A stretch of 32,478 nucleotides of DNA from the NCBI RefSeq assembly GCF_900111595.1, contig NZ_FOHN01000031.1, forward strand, positions 1 to 32,478. The letters are read 5' to 3'. Source of the stretch: [Clostridium] polysaccharolyticum. Its GTDB lineage: Bacteria; Bacillota; Clostridia; Lachnospirales; Lachnospiraceae. Below, one piece after another: positions 8,203 through 14,906 of this stretch. The notes below the pieces were generated by a model that saw nothing but the letters and a program-made list of their open reading frames with translations, was not told where the DNA came from and ran no database searches. The translations under genes and the position numbers were made by a program. The stretch's first letter is position 1. Every line of letters starts with the position of its first letter.

Positions 8203-8682
8203 GTGAAGAGTTTGTCAAGTGTGTTCAAAAAGCTTATCACAAAAGAGTTAGGAGCAAGTCGTTATAATAAGTATTTCTTTTGTTATCAAAAGTTAATTAT
8301 AGAAAAAAAATATGACAGTACCAAACTAAGCAACAAAGAGATTCACGATGATATTTATAATATTCTAAAAGATCGTGACATAGCAACATTGCAGAAAATG
8401 CTAGAACGTCTGCTTGATTGTATGCATTTGGCATTATCAATTAGTAAGCAATATCTGTTTGTTCTGATTGCTTACATTCTTACCATAATTATAATTCTGT
8501 CACAAGGATTTTTGTGGTGGATTAGTTTAGGTAGTATTGCTGTCCTTACGATTAGTTTTTTATATAAAACATTCGAGTTTGTTGTAAATAAATACTGTTT
8601 CATTGATGCACACATTATTCTGGTTTACAAGTCTGTACTGGATGAGCTGATTCTTATGAGAGTAAGACAGCAGACGGAATAA
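8203..8682 (+). CDS. Small two-helix membrane protein of unknown function
   Basis: About 160 residues; not recognised. The first about 85 residues are basic and hydrophilic (KKLITKELGASRYNKYFF, KLSNKEIHDDIYNIL), then two close transmembrane helices (YLFVLIAYILTIIIIL and WWISLGSIAVLTISFLY) and a C-terminal amphipathic tail. GTG 8203 is preferred because AGGA lies 6 nt upstream; TTG at 8200 would sit against the Shine-Dalgarno sequence. It is monocistronic, between upp and a terminator at 8705. The soluble N-terminal region could be a regulatory or effector domain, but no motif supports a function. Confidence 0.7.
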   Translation: MKSLSSVFKKLITKELGASRYNKYFFCYQKLIIEKKYDSTKLSNKEIHDDIYNILKDRDIATLQKMLERLLDCMHLALSISKQYLFVLIAYILTIIIILSQGFLWWISLGSIAVLTISFLYKTFEFVVNKYCFIDAHIILVYKSVLDELILMRVRQQTE

Positions 8683-8704
8683 CTGGCTGTATCATAAGTA
8701 TTCT

Positions 8705-8734
8705 GCCTCTGGCTTTTTAGCCAGAGGTATTTTA
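8705..8734 (+). terminator. Rho-independent terminator
   Basis: A 9-bp GC-rich stem (CCTCTGGCT at 8706-8714, complement at 8719-8727) with a TTTT loop, followed by TATTTTAAA. Confidence 0.85.
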
Positions 8735-8850
8735 AATTGCTAGGGCATGGGTAAGGAAGCCAGGCTTTGTTTTAAATGGGAAAATTTTATGTTTATGTTA
8801 CAGAATATAATCTTTATCCGGGTTAAGGTGTTCTTTTTTGATTCCTCCAG

Positions 8851-9115
8851 TCATATGTTCTGCTCTTTGTGAGCAAAACTGGCACGGAATACAGAATCAT
8901 CCCCATACTTTTGTCGTATCTGGTCAATGGCTTTTTCTAAATGGCTCTGGCGTACAAACATATCCATATCAAAAATATTTAGCTGCTGGTTCCCTTAAAA
9001 TGTCCATAAAAGCCTTGGAGCTTTTTTCATATAACTCATAACGTGGTGGTACAATAACAAGATCGGGACATTTCTTTACTTTATATGAAATTGTAAATTT
9101 ATCATAATATTCGAA
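8851..9115 (-). pseudogene. Y-family DNA polymerase (ImpB/UmuC/DinB-like) relic with internal deletion
   Basis: Minus-strand frame down to 8969 encodes KKCPDLVIVPPRYELYEKSSKAFMDIL, the palm segment just before the catalytic SxDE loop of clostridial UmuC/DinB-type translesion polymerases. It then breaks after LREPAAKYF. In a shifted frame, 8968-8851 encodes RQSHLEKAIDQIRQKYGDDSVFRASF followed by a stop, which is the extreme C-terminus of the same family. The catalytic acidic residues, fingers, thumb and little finger are missing, as is the N-terminus. This is a decayed gene with a large deletion and a frameshift. The region 8735-9173 holds no other gene that I can support. Confidence 0.65.
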
Positions 9116-9173
9116 CGCATGTTTGCAAATCCTAAACAAGTTACCAGAAATAGTATAAAAATAAATAAAATGC

Positions 9174-9203
9174 TTGACGGATTTATAAGGAAATGCGTAA
9201 TAT
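9174..9203 (+). promoter_or_regulatory. Sigma-A promoter of the sigma-like gene
   Basis: TTGACG (9174-9179), an 18-nt spacer and TAATAT (9198-9203), 46 nt before the ATG at 9249. Confidence 0.6.
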
Positions 9204-9248
9204 GGACATAATAAAAGTAAGATTGAAGGAGAACAGGAAGAGAGCGAT

Positions 9249-9992
9249 ATGATAGAACAAGGTAAATTTCTAGAAATGTTAAAAGAAATTATGGAAGTGG
9301 CAAAAGTGCAGGAAAACCGCATTTCCAAGGATAAACTGGCAAAGCTTTTAGGTGATGTTGAACTTTCCGAGCAGCAGTTTGAAGCTGTATATGCATATCT
9401 TGCAGAAAATAAAATAGAAGTAGAAGGTTTTGTGTACGTGCCACCGAGAAAAGAAATAGAAGTTCCCGAAGAAGAAAAAGCAACAGAAGAGGATTCTGTT
9501 TTTTTGAAAATGTATAAAGAAGAACTTCAGGAAGTGGAGCATTTATCAAAAGAAGAGAAAGAATTGTTTTTACAAGAGCTTTCAAAGGGAGAAGACAGAA
9601 ACCAGAAGCGTCTGATTAATGGATTCCTCCACGACGTTATTACAATTGTACAGAAGTATAAAAACAAAGGTGTCCGTGTGGAAGACCTGATTCAGGAAGG
9701 GAATATGGCGGCAGTTATGGCAATAGACCGTCTTTTGGAATCAGGAGAGGCGGTGGATGAGGCTTATATGCTTACTGTAATCGAAGATGCTATCGTTACA
9801 GCCATTGACGAAGAAACCAGCCAAGAATCCGAAGAAGATACCATTGTGGCAAAAGCCAATCTGATTCGTGAAGCCGCAAAACATTTAGAAGAAGATATGG
9901 GACGAGCTCCATCTGTGAAAGAACTAGAAGACTATACGAAGATTTCAGAAGAAGAAATCCGGGACATCCTAAATCTATCAAAAGAAAAATAA
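9249..9992 (+). CDS. Degenerate sigma-70-like protein lacking regions 2.4 and 4
   Basis: A 247-residue acidic protein. Residues about 24-57 (RISKDKLAKLLGDVELSEQQFEAVYAYLAENKIEV) match sigma-70 region 1.1; about 83-160 carry a region 1.2/2.1-2.2 pattern ending in VEDLIQEGNMAAVMAID, the core-polymerase-binding helix; about 205-244 match region 3 (REAAKHLEEDMGRAPSVKELEDYTKISEEEI). The stretch normally holding 2.3-2.4 (-10 melting and recognition, with FSTYAxWWIRQ) is replaced by an acidic segment without aromatics, and region 4 (-35 recognition) is absent. The frame is intact, so it is not a simple pseudogene. It could bind RNA polymerase core without promoter selectivity. GAGCGAT precedes the ATG. 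Own promoter at 9174; no terminator is obvious before the next promoter. Confidence 0.8.
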   Translation: MIEQGKFLEMLKEIMEVAKVQENRISKDKLAKLLGDVELSEQQFEAVYAYLAENKIEVEGFVYVPPRKEIEVPEEEKATEEDSVFLKMYKEELQEVEHLSKEEKELFLQELSKGEDRNQKRLINGFLHDVITIVQKYKNKGVRVEDLIQEGNMAAVMAIDRLLESGEAVDEAYMLTVIEDAIVTAIDEETSQESEEDTIVAKANLIREAAKHLEEDMGRAPSVKELEDYTKISEEEIRDILNLSKEK

Positions 9993-10007
9993 GATTTTAT
10001 TCACTAC

Positions 10008-10036
10008 TTGTTTTTCAAATTCTTGTAAACTATAAT
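10008..10036 (+). promoter_or_regulatory. Promoter of the TM1266-hydG leader
   Basis: TTGTTT (10008-10013), a 17-nt spacer and a consensus TATAAT (10031-10036). Predicted start about 10043, giving a leader of about 200 nt before the TM1266 ATG. Confidence 0.65.
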
Positions 10037-10040
10037 GGAA

Positions 10041-10213
10041 GGGGAGAAAGAAAACTTTGGTACTGGGGGACGAAATCCCGTAGTACCAAAGCCATGATAA
10101 TTTATCTTTTCTGAGTACTTTAGGTTCGCCTGAGTGTAAGAGTAAGAGATCATAAGACAGGTAGAAGATATGTATCAGCTGCTTATGGAAACATAAAATA
10201 GGCAGCTGTTTTT
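10041..10213 (+). ncRNA. Candidate structured cis-regulatory leader RNA upstream of TM1266-hydG
   Basis: The leader begins right after a consensus promoter and can fold into: a 10-bp stem CTTTGGTACT/AGTACCAAAG (10055-10064 with 10082-10091) topped by GGG/CCC pairs; a UUCG-capped hairpin (TTTAGG 10119-10124 with CCTGAG 10129-10134, extended by TAC/GTA after a one-base bulge); a helix enclosing it (ATGAT 10094-10098 with ATCAT 10149-10153); and finally an intrinsic terminator at 10176-10213. A folded domain followed by a terminator ahead of the ribosome binding site is the architecture of a transcription-attenuating riboswitch. It does not match the T-box, cobalamin, TPP, SAM-I, purine or ZTP consensus elements as I know them. 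Ligand unknown. Confidence 0.5.
10176..10213 (+). terminator. Intrinsic terminator inside the TM1266-hydG leader
   Basis: CAGCTGCTTAT (10176-10186) pairs with ATAGGCAGCTG (10198-10208), 11 bp with one G-U, an 11-nt loop, then TTTTT. It lies 33 nt before the TM1266 ATG and downstream of the promoter, so it attenuates its own operon rather than ending an upstream gene. Confidence 0.75.
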
Positions 10214-10245
10214 CTGCAACGAAGCACAGCAAAGGAGGATAAGGA

Positions 10246-10497
10246 ATGGACACAAAGATCGCTCTCATTGGCATCATTGTAGAAGAAACAGAAGCAGTAG
10301 AGAGAGTAAACCAGCTGCTTCACGTGCATAGCCAGTATATTGTAGGAAGAATGGGACTTCCTTATCGGGAAAAAGGGGTAAATATTATCTCAGTTGTAAT
10401 TGACGCATCAGAAAACATAATCAGCAGCTTGTCAGGTAAATTAGGTATGATTCAAGGCATTTCCGTAAAAAGTGTTCAGGCAAAGGTGAAACAGTAA
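10246..10497 (+). CDS. TM1266-family iron-only hydrogenase system regulator
   Basis: An 83-residue protein with an ACT/ferredoxin-like fold pattern: KIALIGIIVEE (strand 1), VNQLLHVHSQYIVGRMGLPY (helix and loop typical of the family), VNIISVVIDAS (strand), and LSGKLGMIQGISVKSV (helix and last strand). Members are small putative regulators found in [FeFe]-hydrogenase maturation loci; target unknown. The start follows AAAGGAGGATAAGGA. It is separated by 13 nt from hydG and is co-transcribed with it from the promoter at 10008 through the attenuating leader. Confidence 0.88.
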   Translation: MDTKIALIGIIVEETEAVERVNQLLHVHSQYIVGRMGLPYREKGVNIISVVIDASENIISSLSGKLGMIQGISVKSVQAKVKQ

Positions 10498-10510
10498 AGG
10501 AGAAATGGAA

Positions 10511-11929
10511 ATGTATAACGTAATGTCACCAAAGGCAGAAGAATTTATTGATCACGAAGAAATATTAGCAAGCCTTACATATGCCCAAGAGAACAAAAAC
10601 AACAGAGAATTAATTGAAGCTATTTTGGAGAAAGCCAGAGCCTGTCGAGGCATAAGCCACAGAGAAGCACTGGTTCTGTTAGACTGTGAGTTAGAGGAAC
10701 AGAATCAGAAAATGTTTGATCTGGCAATGGAAATCAAACAGAAATTTTATGGAAACCGTATTGTCATGTTTGCACCACTATATCTTTCCAATTACTGTAT
10801 CAACAGCTGTGTATATTGTCCATATCATGCAAAGAACAAACACATCTGCCGAAAGAAACTGACACAGGAAGAAATCAAAAAAGAGGTAGTAGCACTTCAG
10901 GATATGGGGCACAAAAGACTGGCACTGGAGACAGGAGAAGACCCTGTCAATAATCCAATTGAGTATGTCCTAGAAAGCATCAAGACCATTTACGGCATCA
11001 AACATAAAAATGGAGCAATCCGCCGTGTCAATGTAAACATTGCCGCTACAACGGTTGAGAATTACAAAAGATTAAAAGATGCGGGAATCGGCACTTATAT
11101 TTTATTCCAAGAGACCTATCACAAAGAAAATTATGAAAAGCTTCATCCGGCAGGACCAAAACACGACTACGCTTATCATACAGAAGCCATGGATCGTGCC
11201 ATGGAAGGCGGAATCGACGATGTAGGGTTAGGCGTTTTATTTGGCCTTAACATGTACCGTTACGATTTTACTGGTCTTTTAATGCATGCAGAACACTTAG
11301 AAGCTTACAAAGGCGTTGGGCCACACACTATCAGCGTGCCAAGAATCCGCCACGCTGACGACATTGATCCAGGAGAATTTTCCGACGCCATAAATGATGA
11401 CATTTTCGCTAAATTAGTAGCAGTGCTTCGAGTGGCTGTACCATATACGGGATTGATTATTTCCACACGTGAGTCCGTAAAATCAAGAGAACGGGTATTA
11501 AAATATGGAGTATCCCAGATTAGCGGCGGTTCCAGAACTAGTGTAGGAGGCTACGCCGAAGAAGAACCAGAGGAAGAAAATTCAGCACAGTTTGACGTAA
11601 ATGACAACCGTACACTGGATCAGGTGGTAAAATGGCTCTTGGACTTAGGATACGTGCCTAGTTTCTGTACAGCATGTTACCGAGAAGGCCGTACTGGTGA
11701 CCGTTTTATGAAACTTGTAAAATCTGGACAGATTGCAAACTGCTGTCTGCCAAATGCCCTTATGACCTTGGAAGAATATTTACAGGATTATGCAGCCCAA
11801 GAAACAAAATGTATAGGAGAAAAGGTAATCCAAGAGGAAATAAAAGGGATTCAAAATCTGTTAATACGCCAGCGTACAATGGAAAAAATAGAAAAAATAC
11901 AAGAAGGTGAGAGGGACTTCCGCTTTTAA
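10511..11929 (+). CDS. hydG: [FeFe]-hydrogenase H-cluster maturase HydG (tyrosine lyase)
   Basis: A 472-residue radical SAM enzyme that cleaves tyrosine to give CO and CN- ligands (and p-cresol) for the hydrogenase H-cluster. The radical SAM cluster motif is C96-x3-C100-x2-C103 (CINSCVYC). The C-terminal auxiliary cluster cysteines that distinguish HydG from ThiH are present: C386-x2-C389 (CTACYREGRTGDRFM) and C411/C412 (ANCCLPNA). ISGGSRTSVGGY precedes them. Length fits the family. ATG 10511 lies 8 nt after AAAGGAG; ATG 10505 would be only 2 nt from it. HydE, HydF and the hydrogenase itself are not in this window. Confidence 0.96.
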   Translation: MYNVMSPKAEEFIDHEEILASLTYAQENKNNRELIEAILEKARACRGISHREALVLLDCELEEQNQKMFDLAMEIKQKFYGNRIVMFAPLYLSNYCINSCVYCPYHAKNKHICRKKLTQEEIKKEVVALQDMGHKRLALETGEDPVNNPIEYVLESIKTIYGIKHKNGAIRRVNVNIAATTVENYKRLKDAGIGTYILFQETYHKENYEKLHPAGPKHDYAYHTEAMDRAMEGGIDDVGLGVLFGLNMYRYDFTGLLMHAEHLEAYKGVGPHTISVPRIRHADDIDPGEFSDAINDDIFAKLVAVLRVAVPYTGLIISTRESVKSRERVLKYGVSQISGGSRTSVGGYAEEEPEEENSAQFDVNDNRTLDQVVKWLLDLGYVPSFCTACYREGRTGDRFMKLVKSGQIANCCLPNALMTLEEYLQDYAAQETKCIGEKVIQEEIKGIQNLLIRQRTMEKIEKIQEGERDFRF

Positions 11930-11969
11930 AAGTGGCTTGCAGCAAGGGATTTGGCTATGTATACAAGAA

Positions 11970-12015
11970 ATACAAGATATAGTGAGTAGAATGGAATGAA
12001 CACAATATATAGTGA
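11970..12015. promoter_or_regulatory. Tandem NrdR boxes upstream of nrdD
   Basis: Two 16-bp sites, ATACAAGATATAGTGA (11970-11985) and ACACAATATATAGTGA (12000-12015), fit the NrdR box consensus acaCwAtATaTwGtgt; the second differs only at the last base. Their centres are 30 bp apart, about three helical turns, the phasing expected for cooperative NrdR binding. The second box ends 6 bp before the -35 element. NrdR is an ATP-cone, nucleotide-sensing repressor of ribonucleotide reductase genes; its gene is not in the window. Confidence 0.85.
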
Positions 12016-12021
12016 TGAGTA

Positions 12022-12050
12022 TAGACAAGACCATCTAAATGTGTTATAAT
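12022..12050 (+). promoter_or_regulatory. nrdD promoter
   Basis: TAGACA (12022-12027), a 17-nt spacer, and TATAAT (12045-12050) with an extended TG one base upstream. Directly downstream of the NrdR boxes. Confidence 0.8.
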
Positions 12051-12055
12051 CAAGG

Positions 12056-12100
12056 AGCTGTTTTCGTAATATTACTGATATATTTTGAAAACAGCTTTTA
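12056..12100 (+). terminator. Terminator-like hairpin at the very start of the nrdD leader
   Basis: AGCTGTTTTC (12056-12065) pairs perfectly with GAAAACAGCT (12087-12096), 21-nt loop, then TTTTATG. It starts at the predicted transcription start of the nrdD promoter and 127 nt after hydG, so it could end the hydG transcript and also act as a 5' stem or attenuator in the nrdD mRNA. Confidence 0.6.
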
Positions 12101-12110
12101 TGTGTTACAA

Positions 12111-12165
12111 GGTGGGAAATGCCTTAAAGTGAATAATGCCAGGAGGTGGCGAATGTCGTAAAGTG
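12111..12165 (+). repeat. Direct repeat of two Shine-Dalgarno/one-codon mini-ORF units in the nrdD leader
   Basis: Two 21-nt units (12111-12131 and 12145-12165) match at 17 positions. Each contains a Shine-Dalgarno-like stretch, an ATG 6 nt later, one sense codon and TAA: ATG-CCT-TAA at 12119-12127 and ATG-TCG-TAA at 12153-12161, both followed by AGTG. The second has a full AGGAGG (12141-12146), stronger than that of nrdD itself. A 26-codon frame (12136-12216) also crosses the region and stops 1 nt before the nrdD ATG. Function unknown. Confidence 0.5.
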
Positions 12166-12217
12166 GCAGTTGTCCAATATCATGGCAAAGGTAAAAATGA
12201 AAAGAGGCTTGAATAAT

Positions 12218-14344
12218 ATGGAAGTAGTAAAAAGAGACGGAAGAGTAGTTCCTTACGATAGAAACAAAATCTTAATTGCAATCCGCAAAGCAAATATCGA
12301 AGTGGACGAATTGGAAAGAGCATCTGACGAACTGATGGAATGCATCATTGCTGGCATCGAAAATATGGGACAGGCAAAAATGCAGGTAGAGGACATACAG
12401 GACATTATTGAACAGAAGCTTATGGCAGATGGAAAATTTGTATTAGCGAAAACATATATCATTTACCGTTACCGCAGAGAACTGGTACGTAAAGCCAATA
12501 CAACAGATGAATCTATCCTTAGCCTGATCCAGAACAGCAACAAAGAAGTCATGGAGGAGAACTCTAATAAGAATGCTGTAATCGCATCTACACAGCGTGA
12601 CTTAATTGCAGGAGAAGTTTCCAAAGACTTAACAAGACGTCTGCTGCTGCCAGAAAAAGTATCCAAGGCACATGAAGAGGGCGTGATACATTTTCATGAT
12701 GCGGATTATTTCTTACAGCCGATTTTCAATTGCTGCTTAATCAATATAAAAGATATGTTAGACAATGGAACTGTTATGAACGGAAAGTTAATTGAAAGCC
12801 CTAAGAGCTTCCAGGTAGCATGTACCGTTATGACACAGATTATCTCTGCTGTAGCCAGCAGCCAGTACGGAGGACAGTCCGTAGATGTTCGCCATTTAGG
12901 AAAATACCTGAGAAAGAGCAGAGAAAAGTACAGAAAGCACTATGTTGAAAAATACGGCGATTCCTTATCAGAGGAATTGATGGAACAATTTATAAAAGAC
13001 CGATTGATGGATGAATTAAAATCTGGTGTGCAGACAATCCAGTATCAAATCAATACACTAATGACAACCAATGGACAGTCTCCATTCGTAACGTTATTCT
13101 TAAATCTGGATCCTGCAGATGAGTATGTAGAAGAAAATGCCTTAATCATCGAAGAGATTTTAAAACAGCGTCTAGAAGGCATTAAAAATGAAAAGGGCGT
13201 TTATGTTACTCCTGCTTTCCCTAAGCTGATTTATGTATTAGATGAACACAACTGCTTAAAAGGCGGCAAATACGACTACATCACTAAATTAGCCGTAAAA
13301 TGTTCTTCTAAGCGTTTATATCCTGACTACATTTCCGCTAAGAAAATGCGTGAAAACTACGAAGGAAACGTATTTAGCTGCATGGGATGCAGAAGCTTCT
13401 TATCTCCTTGGAAAGACGAAAATGGCGATTATAAATTTGAAGGAAGATTTAATCAGGGGGTTGTCAGCTTAAACCTTCCGCAGATTGGTATTATTGCAGA
13501 TGGAGATATGGAGAAATTCTGGCAGATTCTTGAGGACAGACTGGCACTTTGTTTTGAAGCATTAATGTACCGTCACCGTTCTCTGGAAGGAATCAAATCT
13601 GATGTAAGTCCAATCCACTGGCAGTACGGTGCCATTGCAAGACTAGAAAAGGGTGAGAAGATAGACAAACTTTTACACGGCGGTTACTCCACCATTTCAC
13701 TAGGATACATCGGTTTGTATGAGGCTACAAAATTAATGACAGGTGTGAGCCATACACAGCCAGAAGGCACAGAATTCGCCTTAAAATTAATGAATCGCCT
13801 AAGACAGGCAACAGACACTTGGAAAGAAGAAACTGGCCTAGGATTCGGTTTATATGGAACCCCGGCAGAATCCCTATGCTACCGTTTCGCAGAAATCGAT
13901 AAGAAGAGATTCGGTTCTATCAAAGATGTTACAGATAAGGGGTATTATACAAATTCTTATCATGTAGATGTACGTGAAAAGATAGATGCATTCAGCAAAT
14001 TCACATTCGAGAGCCAGTTCCAGGTGATTTCATCAGGCGGAGCCATTTCCTATGTGGAAATTCCAAACATGAGAAATAACCTTGAAGCGTTAGAGGATAT
14101 CGTGAAGTTTATTTATGATAACATTCAGTATGCGGAGTTTAATACGAAATCGGATTACTGTCATGTGTGCGGTTTTGATGGCGAAATCGAAATTAACGAT
14201 GATTTCGAGTGGGAATGCCCTCAGTGCCATAATAAAGACAAGAATAAGATGAATGTTACAAGAAGAACCTGTGGGTATCTGGGCGAGAATTTCTGGAATG
14301 CTGGGAAGACTAAGGAGATTAAGGCTCGGGTGCTGCATGTGTAG
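12218..14344 (+). CDS. nrdD: Anaerobic (class III) ribonucleoside-triphosphate reductase
   Basis: A 708-residue glycyl radical enzyme that reduces NTPs to dNTPs without oxygen. An N-terminal ATP cone (VVKRDGRVVPYDRNKILIAI, allosteric dATP/ATP site) is followed by the catalytic barrel (FHDADYFLQPIFNCCLINI; FSCMGCRSFL). Near the C-terminus are a four-Cys zinc site (C648-x2-C651 and C667-x2-C670) and the glycyl radical loop RTCGYLG (Gly about 686). ATG 12218 matches where family members begin (AGAGG 10 nt upstream); in-frame ATGs at 12197 (AAAGG 5 nt upstream) and 12182 are possible. Controlled by NrdR boxes. Its activase nrdG lies 3.2 kb downstream, separated by unrelated genes. Confidence 0.96.
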   Translation: MEVVKRDGRVVPYDRNKILIAIRKANIEVDELERASDELMECIIAGIENMGQAKMQVEDIQDIIEQKLMADGKFVLAKTYIIYRYRRELVRKANTTDESILSLIQNSNKEVMEENSNKNAVIASTQRDLIAGEVSKDLTRRLLLPEKVSKAHEEGVIHFHDADYFLQPIFNCCLINIKDMLDNGTVMNGKLIESPKSFQVACTVMTQIISAVASSQYGGQSVDVRHLGKYLRKSREKYRKHYVEKYGDSLSEELMEQFIKDRLMDELKSGVQTIQYQINTLMTTNGQSPFVTLFLNLDPADEYVEENALIIEEILKQRLEGIKNEKGVYVTPAFPKLIYVLDEHNCLKGGKYDYITKLAVKCSSKRLYPDYISAKKMRENYEGNVFSCMGCRSFLSPWKDENGDYKFEGRFNQGVVSLNLPQIGIIADGDMEKFWQILEDRLALCFEALMYRHRSLEGIKSDVSPIHWQYGAIARLEKGEKIDKLLHGGYSTISLGYIGLYEATKLMTGVSHTQPEGTEFALKLMNRLRQATDTWKEETGLGFGLYGTPAESLCYRFAEIDKKRFGSIKDVTDKGYYTNSYHVDVREKIDAFSKFTFESQFQVISSGGAISYVEIPNMRNNLEALEDIVKFIYDNIQYAEFNTKSDYCHVCGFDGEIEINDDFEWECPQCHNKDKNKMNVTRRTCGYLGENFWNAGKTKEIKARVLHV

Positions 14345-14367
14345 GGCAGAATAGAGAAAGGTAAAGA

Positions 14368-14409
14368 AGAGATCAAAAAAAGCATATGTGAATTTTTTGG
14401 TCTCTTTTT
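14368..14409 (+). terminator. Terminator of nrdD
   Basis: A 13-bp stem with one G-U (AGAGATCAAAAAA at 14368-14380, partner at 14393-14405), 12-nt loop, T-run after it. Confidence 0.75.
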
Positions 14410-14456
14410 ATTTTGATGCTGTCTATAGGATTTCAAGGATAGAAGGGAGAGAAAAT

Positions 14457-14768
14457 ATGAATATTCGGATAATGACTATAGAGGATTATGACCAAGTATA
14501 TGCATTATGGCAGTCCTGTAAGGGAATGGGGCTCAATCCTGCAGATGATTCCAAAGAGGGGATTGAGAAATATTTAAAGAGAAATCCGGCCACCTGTTAT
14601 GTGGCGGAAGAGGATGGAAGGATTGCGGGTGTGATACTAGCAGGCCATGATGGACGAAGAGGTTTCTTGCATCATACTGCCGTAAGTGAATTACATAGGC
14701 ATAAAGGTATAGCAGCAAAATTAGTGGATGCGGCACTCTCCATTTCCTATCAAGTTAAAAGCCCCTAA
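14457..14768 (+). pseudogene. GNAT-family N-acetyltransferase, 3' truncated
   Basis: ATG after GAAGGGAGAG. Residues 1-95 are a good GNAT N-terminal part: IRIMTIEDYDQVYALW, ATCYVAEEDGRIAGVILAGHDGRRGFLHHTAV (strands 2-4) and HRHKGIAAKLVDAAL (acetyl-CoA pyrophosphate-binding Q/RxxGxG/A loop). Family members continue for about 45 more residues (strand 5 to 7 with a NxxAxxFYxKxGF-type motif); here the frame turns into ISYQVKSP and stops inside the neighbouring hairpin. The break is near 14738-14745, where base composition also changes. The rest of the gene is not found downstream, so the end was replaced rather than merely interrupted. Confidence 0.75.
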
Positions 14769-14905
14769 AAAGACAGGGGCGGGATGCGCACTCAGGGAAA
14801 GGAAGATTCGCTTGGAAAGCAGCGGATTCCCTTCGGCGCGGCAAAGTCTGAGTTTCCTCAAGACAATAATGGCCGCGAGAGTATGAGGAACTCATACTTT
14901 GATTT
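14757..14905 (+). ncRNA. Candidate pseudoknotted structured RNA
   Basis: A GC-rich stretch unlike its surroundings with nested and crossing complementarities: GCCCCT/AGGGGC (14761-14766, 14775-14780); ACTCAG/CTGAGT (14790-14795, 14848-14853); inside it GGAA/TTCC plus TTCGCT/AGCGGA (14801-14804, 14827-14830; 14807-14812, 14821-14826); CGCGGC (14837-14842, inside the second helix) pairing with GCCGCG (14872-14877, outside), which makes a pseudoknot; and a final hairpin GTATGAG-GAA-CTCATAC (14881-14897) followed by a T-rich tail. A T-G pair in the inner helix is only valid as U-G on the plus strand, favouring this orientation. On the minus strand the first hairpin would be a terminator with TTTT tail, possibly used by the rubrerythrin gene. 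No family recognised with certainty. Confidence 0.5.
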
Positions 14906-14906
14906 A

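Noticed and set aside
8838-9041. Plus-strand ORF of 67 codons
   Set aside because: Antisense to the polymerase relic, no ribosome binding site or recognisable sequence.
10041-10245. T-box leader responding to tyrosine (HydG substrate)
   Set aside because: No T-box sequence (GGGUGGNACCGCG type) and no specifier-loop arrangement.
12146-12217. GTG start at 12146 for nrdD
   Set aside because: The codon lies within the AGGAGG itself and the added residues do not resemble the ATP-cone start of the family.
14757-14905. Possible cobalamin riboswitch on the minus strand (a GGGAATCCG stretch)
   Set aside because: Only a short string resembles the B12 region; the B12 box GCCACTG is missing and no gene follows on that strand.
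14757-14905. RNase P RNA (a GAGGAAACTC stretch on the minus strand)
   Set aside because: The element is far too short and lacks the conserved ACAGAAA region and the P4 partner.
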